NCBI RefSeq assembly: GCF_036711975.1
Contig: NC_091971.1
Coordinates: 12,407,501-12,471,500, forward strand
Direction: 5' to 3'
Source: Onthophagus taurus
Taxonomy: Eukaryota > Arthropoda > Insecta > Coleoptera > Scarabaeidae
Length of the DNA stretch: 64,000 nt
The notes under the pieces are model-generated. The model made no database searches, was not told where the DNA came from, and saw nothing but the letters and a program-made list of their open reading frames with translations. Of this stretch, positions 46,898 through 57,300 are shown piece after piece; positions within the stretch are counted from its first letter, which is position 1, and each line of letters opens with the position of its first letter. A program made the position numbers and the translations under genes.

Positions 46898-48169
46898 TAA
46901 AAATATAGAACTGTTACAAATACAAATTTTAGTATACAAAATATAAACGATTTTTGAATGTTGCCAACAACAACACACAGTTCGGCAAATTCAATTTCAT
47001 ATCGGTAACCAAGAAGAAGGAAGCACGAAAAAGAAACGAGGATGATTTAATAAGAAAAAAAGGTAACGGTATCGATTTTATACGTATTTTATGTAAATTT
47101 GATTTAAAAAAAAATAAAATTACCTTTTTCACTACTGATTTTACCCAAATTAAATTTGCAATGCGAAACAAAGGATCGCGATTTTTGAATTTCTCCATCA
47201 AAAGTTAAATGATAAGCGCCCCTCTACTTTAACACGATAAGAGTTTTGTGTATCAACACGATGCACGTGCCTCATTATCATATAACAGTTAATTTCAACG
47301 AAAATAAATTATGCAATTTAAGTTATTAATCTTATTAAGCTAATTATTAAAATAACTTACCGATCGGAGATGATTTTAGTTTGGAAAAATAATATTTCAG
47401 CCCAATTATATTTGATTCGAATGAAACCGGATTGTTTTAAAAAGCTTTATATACGAAAAGAACGTTATAACCGGATATCAGTCGCTCCCGACCTCACCGA
47501 AACTACTAACGTGAATGCGCAGCTTTTCCGCTACAGGTGTCTATAGGACTGAAAAGCTCTACTTTGACGCATGACCAGTTCAACTAATTAAAAAAATCTT
47601 TTCAAAAAGCTTTGTGAAGTTCTTTAAACGTCTTATTAAATCGCAAATTGCTCAAAATTACTTTAACGAGTAACAATTTTTTCTCCATCTTGTTATTGTT
47701 ATCAAATCTGGTGATAACTCACCTCGATCGGTAAATTAGTGTTTCTTTTTTAACGTACGATGAAGATGTGGGAATAAAAACAGTGTTACCACAGCAATTT
47801 TCTTCTCAAATCTTTCGCCAAATCTGAAAATTAATTCAATTATATGCGAAACCTCGCGTGCGAACCTAAAGATTATAAGTTTCCGTTTTAAACCGGGAGC
47901 GAAAAGCAAAAAAAAATACTATTTCGTTTCGTTTTTCTGGACGTTTTCATTCCGTTGCACATGCAACGTTCGAGTGTACAGGGAATCGATAACGTTATAA
48001 GGTAGTTCTCCAGGAAGTGGGGCGCAAAGGTCTTTGATTCTGCTATACATATAATCCGTTGAGAACCCCACGTAAACTTAAATGCCCTTTAAAGAGGGCC
48101 CAATCATGTGCAAACGACGTTTCGGTACTATCGCTTACAGATCAATAGCCCACAACAATCAAAACCCTT
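46898..48169. other. Unique stretch without a recognisable gene apart from a promoter-like site
   Basis: Overlapping frames at 46929-47208 on both strands encode lysine- and phenylalanine-rich peptides with no recognisable motif. From 47440 to 48130 base composition is less AT-rich and looks like conserved non-coding DNA, but no exon can be demonstrated. Confidence 0.4.
47448..47490 (+). promoter_or_regulatory. Candidate core promoter: TATA box and initiator
   Basis: TATATA at 47448-47453 is followed by TCAGTC at 47478-47483. If the A at 47480 is +1, the TATA box lies at -32, the spacing of insect TATA/Inr promoters. CTACAG/GTGTCT at about 47531-47541 could be a first-exon donor. No downstream ORF belongs to it; RpL35A, 3 kb away, has its own start region. 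It may serve an unseen gene or non-coding RNA, or be chance. Confidence 0.3.
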
Positions 48170-50372
48170 TGTGCATACACAATTGTATACACATCACGTT
48201 GATTATACTACCAACAAGATTTGATTTATAATTAAATGTATTTATTTATAAAATAAATTAAATTCAAATTTAATTAGATATTACACCAGGAGATGGCACT
48301 ACATAATAAATATTTCACAAAATTAATTTACAATATAGAATTATATACATAGAAAGTTGATTATACAACTAAACAAGATTTAATTCATAATTAAACATAT
48401 TTATAAATAAATAATATATTTATAAAAATAAATTAAATTGAAATTTAATTATATATTACACCAATAGATGGCGCTACATAATAAACATTTCTCAAAATTA
48501 ATTTATAAATAACATACAATTGTATACACAACGTTGGTTATACTACCAACAAGATTTAATTTATAATTAAATATATTTATAAATAAAGAATATATTTATA
48601 AAAAAAATTAACATTACATCAGGAAATGGTAATAAATATTTCACAAAATTAATTTACAATACATAATTGTATACATATAAAGTTGATTATACAACTAAAC
48701 AAAATTTAATTTATAATTAAATATATTTATAAATAAATAATATATTTATAAAAATAAATTAAATTGAAATTTAATTACATATTACACCAATAGATGACGC
48801 TACATATTAAATATTTCTCAAAATTAATTTATAACATACAATTGTATACACAACGTTGGTTATACTACCAACAAGATTTAATTTATAATTAAATATATTT
48901 ATAAATAAAGAATATATTTATAAAAAAACATTAAATTTAAATTTAATTAAATATTACATCAGGAGATGGCACTACTTAATAAACATTTCACAAAATTAAT
49001 TTATAATAATATACAATTGTATACACATAAAGTTGATCATACTAATAAACAAAATTTAAATTATAATTAAATATATTTATAAATAAATAATATATGTATA
49101 AAAATAAATTAAATTGAAATTTAATTACATATTACACCAAAAGATGGCACTACATAATAAACATTTCTCAAAATTAATTTATAACATACAATTGTATACA
49201 CAACGTTGGTTATACTACCAACAAGATTTAATTTATAATTAAATATATTTATAAATAAAGAATATATTTATAAAAAAAATTAACATTACATCAGGAAATG
49301 GTAATAAATATTTCACAAAATTAATTTACAATACATAATTGTATACATATAAAGTTGATTATACAACTAAACAAAATTTAATTTATAATTAAATATATTT
49401 ATAAATAAATAATATATTTATAAAAATAAATTAAATTGAAATTTAATTACATATTACACCAATAGATGACGCTACATATTAAATATTTCTCAAAATTAAT
49501 TTATAACATACAATTGTATACACAACGTTGGTTATACTACCAACAAGATTTAATTTATAATTAAATATATTTATAAATAAAGAATATATTTATAAAAAAA
49601 CATTAAATTTAAATTTAATTAAATATTACATCAGGAGATGGCACTACTTAATAAACATTTCACAAAATTAATTTATAATAATATGCAATTGTATACACAT
49701 AAAGTTGATCATACTAATAAACAAAATTTAAATTATAATTAAATATATTTATAAATAAATAATATATTTATAAAAATAAATTAAATTGAAATTTAATTAC
49801 ATATTACACCAAAAGATGGCACTACATAATAAACATTTCTCAAAATTAATTTATAACATACAATTGTATACACAACGTTGGTTATACTACCAACAAGATT
49901 TAATTTATAATTAAATATATTTATAAATAAAGAATATATTTATAAAAGAATTAAATTTAAATTTAATTAGATATGACATTAGGAGATGGTACTATTTAAT
50001 AAAGATTTCGCAAAATTAATTTATAATATACAATTGTATACACATAAAGTTGATCATACAACTAAACAAAATTTAATTTATAATTAAATATATTATTTAT
50101 AAAAATGAATTAAAATGGAAATTTAATTACATATTACACCAATAGATGGCACTGCATAATAAACATTTCTCAAAATTAATTTATAACATACAATTGTATA
50201 CACAACGTTGGTTATACTACCAACAGGATTTAATTTATAATTAAATATATTTATAAATAAACAATATATTTATTAAAAAAAAATAAATTTAAATTTAATT
50301 AGATATTACATCAGGAGATGGCACTACATAATAAACATTTCCCAAAATTAATTTACAATATATTTATTATTA
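48170..50372 (+). repeat. Satellite C (about 168-bp units, 672-bp higher-order repeat)
   Basis: CAACGTTGGTTATACTACC landmarks at 48529, 48851, 49201, 49523, 49873 and 50203 are spaced alternately about 322 and 350 bp, and 48529-49200 and 49201-49872 match over exactly 672 bp with very few changes. Units alternate between a type with GTTGGTTATACTACCAAC (an inverted repeat) and a type with AAAGTTGATTATAC or AAAGTTGATCATAC. Most units contain CCAATAGATGGCGC, CCAGGAGATGGCAC or a variant. The array ends about 130 bp before the RpL35A start region. Confidence 0.93.
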
Positions 50373-50499
50373 CATTCATTTTTATTCATTATAAATTTAT
50401 TAGATATAATTATTATTACAAAAATTACCACATATTAAATAATAAAACAAAAATAATCTAGTAATATTCTTTTTGTAACTAACTTCAAACAGTACCAAC

Positions 50500-50545
50500 C
50501 GTACCCAACTTCACTTCTTTTACCCAAACCTGACGTAAGGTAAGT
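50500..50545 (+). promoter_or_regulatory. RpL35A start region with TOP-like pyrimidine tract and 5' UTR donor
   Basis: CACTTCTTTTACCC at 50512-50525 fits the terminal oligopyrimidine start of ribosomal-protein mRNAs, with transcription probably starting at the C of CTTCTTTT (50514). A short untranslated exon would end at the donor AAG/GTAAGTGC (50539/50540). The matching acceptor TTTATTTCAG lies just before the start codon (50747-50756). The TSS is inferred from sequence only. Confidence 0.6.
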
Positions 50546-50758
50546 GCAACTTTCATCAAAATCAACGAAAAAAATCGTTTTTATACCCAAATTCCTCAAA
50601 AATACGTTTAAATATCATCAAAAACCTTAATATAAACCTCCCAAAAATAACTTTTCATTAAGAATTTTCAAAAAAACGGTTTCATTTTGTGGATGTTTGG
50701 TGATGAACGTTTTGTTATCATTTGAGGTTAGGATTAATTTTTCACGTTTATTTCAGCG

Positions 50759-51355
50759 ATGGCAGACGACAAAAAACCGAAAGTAGAGAAAAAGGGCAAA
50801 GCCCCCGCTGGTGAACAATCGACGTTGAAAAAGAGGCCGTTGAAACGACACGGAAGGTTATACGCGAAGGCGATTTTTACTGGGTACAAACGTGGGCTTC
50901 GTAATCAACACGAAAATACGGCCCTTTTGAAGATTGAAGCCTGCGAGAAAAAGACCGACAGTTGGTTTTATGTTGGAAAGAAGTGCGTGTACGTTTATAA
51001 AGCGAAAAACAAGACTTGTATTCCTGGTAAACCAAAAAGTAAGAAAAGTAAGGTTAGGGCTATTTGGGGCAAAGTAACCAGACCCCATGGATGCACGGGG
51101 GCCGTTAGGGCGAAATTTAAGAGAAATTTGCCTGCTAAAGCTATGGGACATCGTATTAGAATTGTAAGTAACAATTTTAGATTTATTAATTTTAATTTAT
51201 TTATTTTTAATGATGCTGTAAGACATTTGAAACCTGATTAATGATGTCAAATTTTATTACTGATTATATATAATTTATTTATTTAGCAACTTATGTGATG
51301 ACTCCTTTTAAATTGTTTTTATTTGTTGCAGATGATGTATCCCTCATCGATTTAA
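50759..51355 (+). CDS. RpL35A: Ribosomal protein L35A (eL33)
   Basis: Component of the 60S ribosomal subunit. Coding exons 50759-51163 and 51332-51355 join across a 168-bp intron (ATT/GTAAGTAA to TTTGTTGCAG) to give 142 residues. Without splicing the frame would run to 51241 with a non-conserved tail. The eL33 core begins at about residue 30 ([20 protein letters not shown]), followed by [58 protein letters not shown] and, from the last exon, MMYPSSI. The first 30 residues form a Lys/Pro-rich extension seen in insect orthologues but not in the vertebrate protein. ATG follows the acceptor TTTCAG by two bases. Poly(A) signals AATAAA lie at 51383 and 51397. The 3' end converges on CWC15. Confidence 0.97.
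51205..51268 (+). ncRNA. Candidate box C/D snoRNA in the last RpL35A intron
   Basis: Boxes occur in canonical order: C-like ATGATGC (51210-51216), D' CTGA (51234-51237), C'-like ATGATGT (51241-51247) and D CTGA (51260-51263). D ends 68 nt before the 3' splice site, a usual distance for intronic snoRNAs, and ribosomal-protein introns are common hosts. The D' guide AAGACATTTGAAAC is complementary to TTTCAAATGTCT, a string I believe occurs in the 5' domain of insect 18S rRNA (from memory). Against it: the C box ends in C rather than A, and the terminal stem is weak. Confidence 0.4.
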
Positions 51356-51544
51356 AAAAAATATTCTTTGTAATATAAGTTAAATAAAAAGTTTTCAATA
51401 AAGTGTTTTTTTATTGATGAAATTTGTTTAATTACACTTATTTAAAAAGTAATAACCTAAAATTTTACAAAATTAAAAACAAAAATTTAAATTAAATGTA
51501 GTTTTATTTATTACTTAAACACCAATTCATTAATTATTATTAAA

Positions 51545-52253
51545 TTATTTAACATATTTTTCCATAAATTTCCTATGAAAATCTGATCTTAACGAATCAT
51601 TAATAAAAACATTACTCTTTTTTTCTGGTTCGGATCTTGCACAATTCTTAAAAACAACATCATCATCCCATCGCCTTTTTACTTTATGCTCTGATTTAGC
51701 AGAACCAGCTGAATAATGTGTCAATAAGGGGTTTCCACTTAAAATATTCTCCATTCGTATCCTTTCTTCTTCCTGTCGCCGTTCGATCTCTTTTTTAGCC
51801 TGTTCCATCGCCCTTTCTTTCTTAATTTTGTTTAACTCAGCCAAAAGAGCTTCAGTATCATCTTCATCACTCTCCGAAGAATCTGAATCTTCCTCAAGGG
51901 GATCATCCGCGTCTAAACTTGCCGCAGGAACTTGATCGAGTTTTAAACGTTTTGTTTGTTCTGAAGATGGTCTATTTCCTCTCGATCCGCGGGCTTCTCT
52001 TTCGCGTTCTTCGAGTTCTTTACGGAAATCGCGATTCCTTACTTCTTCAGTTGTACCTTGACCGTGTTCTCTAAACAAGTTAAATTTAATTAAGTGATTA
52101 AAACGAAAAAATTAATTCTAACCTATATTTTAGTTTGGTGTGTCCTGGAAGATCTCTACTTGAATATTGACGAGAAATTGCACTAAGATCTTTTTCATTT
52201 CGCCCTTGGCCACCTCTGGCAGGTTCGAACGTTGGTCTCGCAGCCGTAGTCAT
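51545..52253 (-). CDS. CWC15: CWC15 spliceosome-associated protein
   Basis: Orthologue of Cwc15/Cwf15 (AD002), a core protein of the PRP19/CDC5L-containing catalytic spliceosome. Exon 1 is 52123-52253 and exon 2 is 51545-52070, with a 52-bp GT-AG intron splitting an Arg codon, giving 218 residues. Nearly all hallmark segments are present: [18 protein letters not shown] at the N-terminus, [34 protein letters not shown], an acidic patch (residues about 100-120), a [13 protein letters not shown] coiled coil, then [29 protein letters not shown] and the end [11 protein letters not shown]. Length matches the family. AATAAA on this strand lies at 51508-51503. It converges on RpL35A, with about 190 bp between stop codons. 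Confidence 0.97.
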
Positions 52254-52637
52254 TATTTAAAACGCAAAAGTATGGAAAATGCGAAATAAACAACGGATTA
52301 AAATGACTAATCTGTCAATGTCAAAAAAAAAATTGTGGCGACATCTAAATGTATTAAGCGTAATTAATTAAAATATATGTAATGGTTTGGTATAATAAAT
52401 ATTTAATTTATTTAAATAAATGGTTGTTTGTCATTGATAGTTAAAATCATGGTAATTGTTACTAAATTAGGAATTATAATTTATAAATTAGACCAAGAAA
52501 ACAAGATCTAACGTCATGCCTAACTTTTAAGTCGAATCAGTACCAAAAGATGGCGCTGAAGAACTGTGTTTAAATTTTTCATCAAATTCCTTAGTTATTT
52601 TTATTATCTAGATCTAGATTAATTGTTGACTTAACGA
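52254..52637. other. CWC15 upstream region
   Basis: Presumed promoter of CWC15, without TATA box. It contains TGTCAATGTCA at 52313-52323 and CCAAAAGATGGCGC at about 52544, the latter resembling the recurrent CTCF-like 14-mer of satellite C. Confidence 0.4.
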
Positions 52638-53320
52638 TTGAGAACTGATTAAAGCTTTGCAAAATTGTTCAAAATCATTAAAATTGGGTTTGTAATCACT
52701 GACAACTCGTCTAAATAGTAAAGAACTCTCTTGCAACTGTTCAAAATCATGGAAATCTTCTTGTTAATCATTGCAACTTTGTCTAAATCATTAAAAACTG
52801 ATTCACTGCAGTTCTAAGTTGTTGAGAAGTAGTGCAAAGAGGTTGAGAACTGATTAAAGCTGCAAAATTGTTCAAAATCATTAAAATCGAGTTTGTAATC
52901 ATTGAAAACTTGTATAAATAGTAAAGAACTCTCTTGCAACTGTTCAAAATCATGGAAATCTTCTTGTTAATCATTGCAACTTTGTCTAAATCATTAAAAA
53001 CTGATTCACTGCAGTTCTAAGTTGTTGATAAGTAGTGCAAAGAGGTTGAGAACTGATTAAAGCTTTGCAAAATTGCTCAAAATCATTAAAATTGGGTTTG
53101 TAATCATTGACAACTCGTCTAAATAGTAAAGAACTCTCTTGCAACTGTTCAAAATTGTTTAAAATCATGGATATCATCTTGTTAATCATTGCAAGTTTGT
53201 CTAAATCATTAAAAACTGATTCACTGCAGTTCTAAGTTGATCAGAAGTACTGTAAAGAGGTTGAGAACTGATTAAAGCTTTGCAAAATTGTTCAAAATCA
53301 TTAAAATCATCAAGTTAACT
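52638..53320 (+). repeat. Satellite D (about 205-bp unit, about 3.3 copies)
   Basis: TTGAGAACTGATTAAAGC recurs at 52638, 52843, 53046 and 53261. Units share ACTCTCTTGCAACTGTTC, AATCATTGCAACTTTGTC and TTCACTGCAGTTCTAAGTTG. The third unit has an extra AAATTGTTT duplication, which explains its 215-bp length. Minus-strand frames of 63 and 67 codons inside are repeat artefacts. It lies between CWC15 and the 3' end of TRIP12. Confidence 0.9.
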
Positions 53321-53448
53321 GGTAAAATTAAAAAAAAAAACATGAATTGCAGTATACAAATTTATTGAAACATTACACTTTCTTGCTTTCAACTTAACTA
53401 CTTTTTTTTTAAATTAAATATAATACCCACAGAGTATGGTGCTGTTGT

Positions 53449-53602
53449 TTAGCTCTTAATATAATCAGCTCCATAGCCCCAAACATCTCCATAATGGATC
53501 CTTCCTATCATTGGTGGGTTACAAGTTTGTTTCCATACGCGACAAATTTTTTTCTTAACGCTCCATCTTCCACGCGATATTTTCTCTTCATTGTAATATT
53601 AT
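53449..53602 (-). CDS. Coding-like segment of about 50 codons, unknown
   Basis: An open frame on the minus strand ending at 53449-53451 (TAA) encodes a peptide with KISRGRWSVKKKICRVWKQ and GRIHYGDVWGYGADYIKS. Its composition (Trp, Cys, Gly, Tyr) and codon use look more like real protein than the AT-rich background. It has no in-frame ATG at the start, so it would need an upstream exon. It lies in what should be the 3' flank of TRIP12. I recognise no family. Confidence 0.3.
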
Positions 53603-54391
53603 TTTTATACAGAGTTTGGCAAAATAGTTATCATCGTTATTAATAGATGCGTTTAAAGTTTACTTATATATCACTTATCACCACAACGTAAAGCGTCCAT
53701 TGCACGGTCGTTTGTCCTAAGTTTCCCCTTCGAAATAACACAATAGTAACAAAAGAGATTTTAATAAGTTTGATTACGCGGTGTTATCACCAAATAAATA
53801 AATGAGAAAGTAGCTTGTTTTTTTTGTTTTGGTAACAACCGATTTTTTTTGATATGAAGCAATAAAATAATAATTATGGGATATTTTTTCTATTTAAACA
53901 CTTAACTTGTATGCACTAATATGGCGAAAAAAATTACTAAATTGTTATTAAGGTGTGAAAAACGACAAACTAAATAAAACAATATAAACGAAATTCTTCG
54001 CGGAGAACCTTTGAAGAGAAATATAACAGTTACATAACATAATAAAAAAAAACAGACTAAATTTACTATTGATGCTTCATCAGTACATTTCGCATTTTTC
54101 ATCACAAATCATTAAACTATGTAATAAATGTTATAATAAAAACTAGTAATTATTGAAACAAAGTAAACGATTTTTTCAGTGCTCTAAAGGGCGCGTTTTC
54201 TTATCATCGAAAAAGGGGAGAAGAACAAAACGATATTTACATCACTATTTAAATTATATTCAGTTTTTTTTTATGCCTCTGATGATTATTTTTGCACCAT
54301 CATATCGGTAGGAGTAGATAATTTACACTAGTTTTAATTGTTTTTTTAAATTCATTCTGTTTCTTTTTTTAACTCTTCAATACCGACCTTT
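53603..54391 (-). other. Presumed TRIP12 3' UTR and flank
   Basis: AT-rich sequence after the TRIP12 stop codon, with several TTTATT (AATAAA on the minus strand) possibilities. The actual poly(A) site cannot be fixed from sequence. A frame at 53902-54105 is not supported. Confidence 0.4.
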
Positions 54392-57300
54392 TTACGATAA
54401 ATAAAATGAATGCTGCCCTTCCGATGCCGCCAGGCGCAGCTTTTCGCGCATCACCTCTATACTCGAATAATCTGGCAATTTTAAATAATTTACACACGTC
54501 ATCACTGATGGTAGAAAATCATCTGGATTCATATTTGGTTCCAAAGTTTTTCTCACAACCGTTAAAGGGGGCGATAACGATTTAAAACCTTAATTAAAAA
54601 AAAAAAAATTAAAATCAAGATTGGAATGTATTAACTTTCTTACCTCCAACTGGTAAACGAGGACTTCCAGTAAGGAATTGAACAAACATCCTTTGTTCTT
54701 CACGATCGTACGAGCTTAAAATTTCAAACAAAAACCCAATTGCACGCGAATCAGCGTTATATCCATGATCCGGCCGACAACACTCCATCAGAGTTTTCAC
54801 GTCCCATCCGGTGACAGTATCACGGGGACTTCCACAAAAAACTGCTTCCAGCTCTTCCGGTTGGAACATGCGCAAGTTTTGTAGCGGAAACACCGATTCG
54901 AATCCTTCTCGCAATGATTCCATTTGACGTTGGACGCCTTCGTATAAATACCAGTGGGATACAAGGCTCACGTATTGATGTAAGTTATGTATTGTTACTG
55001 GGGTTGATTTTCCGTTGCGCATCAACTCTATATTATGACCAGGTAATACAAAATCAATACTTAAATCAGCTATTGAACAACCATCAAAGTCCAGTGCTTC
55101 AATCTAAAAAAATATAAATATAATTATAATAAAAGTTAAAAACGAATAACACATTAATTTAAATATTTTTATTTAAAAAGCTTAGTTAAGCAGCTTCCTT
55201 CTTAACTAAGTATTTGATAATTAGAGATCTTTAACCCTTTCAGGACCAACTGTTTTGGTTCCAAAATTCTTTGAAAAATTCTTCGTGTGATGCAAAATAA
55301 TCAAATTTTACAGTTAGAACGTCAGTTGGTAGTAAAAATTGAGGTTGACCTGTCATTAAGAATGTCAAATTGTAAGAAAATTGTAATTTAATCTTCAATA
55401 TGTCATTCAAATGTCAGTTTTGACGTTAAAATTTTCTTGTGATGCAAAATGATCGAATTTTACAGTTAGAACGTCAATTGGTAGCAAAAATTGAGGTTGA
55501 TCTGTCATTAAAAATGTCAAATTGTCAATTTTATCTTTAAGTTATCATTTAGATGTTACTTTTGGCATTAAAATATTCGTGTGATGCAAAATAATCAAAT
55601 TTGACAGTTAGAACGTCAACTGGTAGCAAAAATAGAGGTTAACCTGTCATTAAGAATGTTAAATTGTAAGCAAATTGTAATTTAATCTTCAATATGTCAC
55701 TCAAATGTCAGTTTTGGCGTTAAAATTTTCTTGTGATGCAAAATGATCGAATTTTACAGTTAGAACGTCAATTGGTAGCAAAAATTGAGGTTGACCTGTC
55801 ATTAAAAATGTCAAACTGTCAATTTTATCTTTAAGTTATCATTTAGATGTTACTTTTGACATTAAAATCTTCGTGTGATGCAAAATAATCAAATTTTACA
55901 GTTAGAACGTCAACTGGTAGCAAAAATAGAGGTTAACCTGTCATTAAGAATGTTAAATTGTAAGCAAATTGTAATTTAATCTTCAATATGTCACTCAAAT
56001 GTCAGTTTTGACGTTAAAATTTTCTTGTGATGCAAAATGATCGAATTTTACAGTTAGAACGTCAATTGGTAGCAAAAATTGAGGTTGACCTGTCATTAAA
56101 AATGTCAAACTGTCAATTTTATCTTTAAGTTATCATTTAGATGTTACTTTTGACATTAAAATCTTCGTGTGATGCAAAATAATCAAATTTTACAGTTAGA
56201 ACGTCAACTGGTAGCAAAAATTGAGGTTGACATGTCATTTAGAATGTCAAACTGCAAGAAAATTGTAAATTTAATCTTTAAGATGTCACTCAAATGACAC
56301 TTTTGATATTAAAATCTTCTTGTGACGCAAAATGATCAAATTTGATAGTTACAATGTTAATTGGTAGCAGAAAATAAGCTAAATATGTCATTTAGAATAT
56401 CAAATTGTCAATTTTGTCTTTAAGCTATCATTTAGATGTTACTTTTGGCATTAAAATCTTCGTGTGATGCAAAATAATCAAATTTTATAGTTAGAACGTA
56501 AATTGATAACAAAAATTGAGGTTAACCTATCATTAAGAATGTCAAATTGTAAGAAAATTGTAATTTAATCATCAATATGTCATTCACAAGTCAGTTTTGA
56601 CGTTAAAATTTTCTTGTGATGCAAAATGATCGAATTTTTTAGTTAGAACGTCAATTGATAGCAAAAGTTGAGGTTGACCTGTCATTAAAAATGTCAAACT
56701 GTCACTTTTATCTTTAAGTTATCATTTAGATGTTACTTTTGACATTAAAATCTTCGTGTGATGCAAAATAATCAAATTTTACAGTTAGAACGTAAACTGG
56801 TAGCAAAAATTGAGGTTGACATGTCATTTAGAATGTCAAACTGCAAGAAAATTGTAAATTTAATCTTTAAGATGTCACTCAAATGACACTTTTGATATTA
56901 AAATCTTCTTGTGACGCAACATGATCAAATTTGATAGTTACAATGTTAATTGGTAGCAGAAAATAAGCTAAATATGTCATTTAGAATATCAAACTGTCAA
57001 TTTTGTCTTTAAGCTATCATTTAGATGTTACTTTTGGCATTAAAATCTTCGTGTGAAGCAAAATAATCAAATTTTACAGTTAGAACGTCAATTGGTAGCA
57101 AAAATTGAGGTTGACCTGTCATTAAGAATGTCAAATTGTAAGTAAATTGTAATTTAATCTTCAATATGTCATTCAAATGTCAGTTTCGACGTTAAAATTT
57201 TCTTGTGATGCAAAATGATCGAAGTTTACAGTTAGAACGACAATTGGTAGCAAAAATTGAGGTTGACTTGTCATTAAAAATGTCAAACTGTCAATTGTAT

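Noticed and set aside
46954..47208. 84-codon Lys-rich frame with an overlapping 90-codon frame on the other strand
   Set aside because: Neither has a motif and both arise from AT-rich sequence. The plus frame (KKKEARKRNEDDLIRKK) is charged but not recognisable.
48170..50372. Satellite C as a CRISPR array
   Set aside because: There is no constant short repeat with variable spacers; the whole 168-bp unit is conserved, and the genome is eukaryotic.
50858..51151. 97-codon minus-strand frame over RpL35A
   Set aside because: Antisense shadow of the ribosomal protein exon.
52783..53189. Two similar 63-67-codon minus-strand frames
   Set aside because: Both are translations of satellite D and differ only by the unit's indels.
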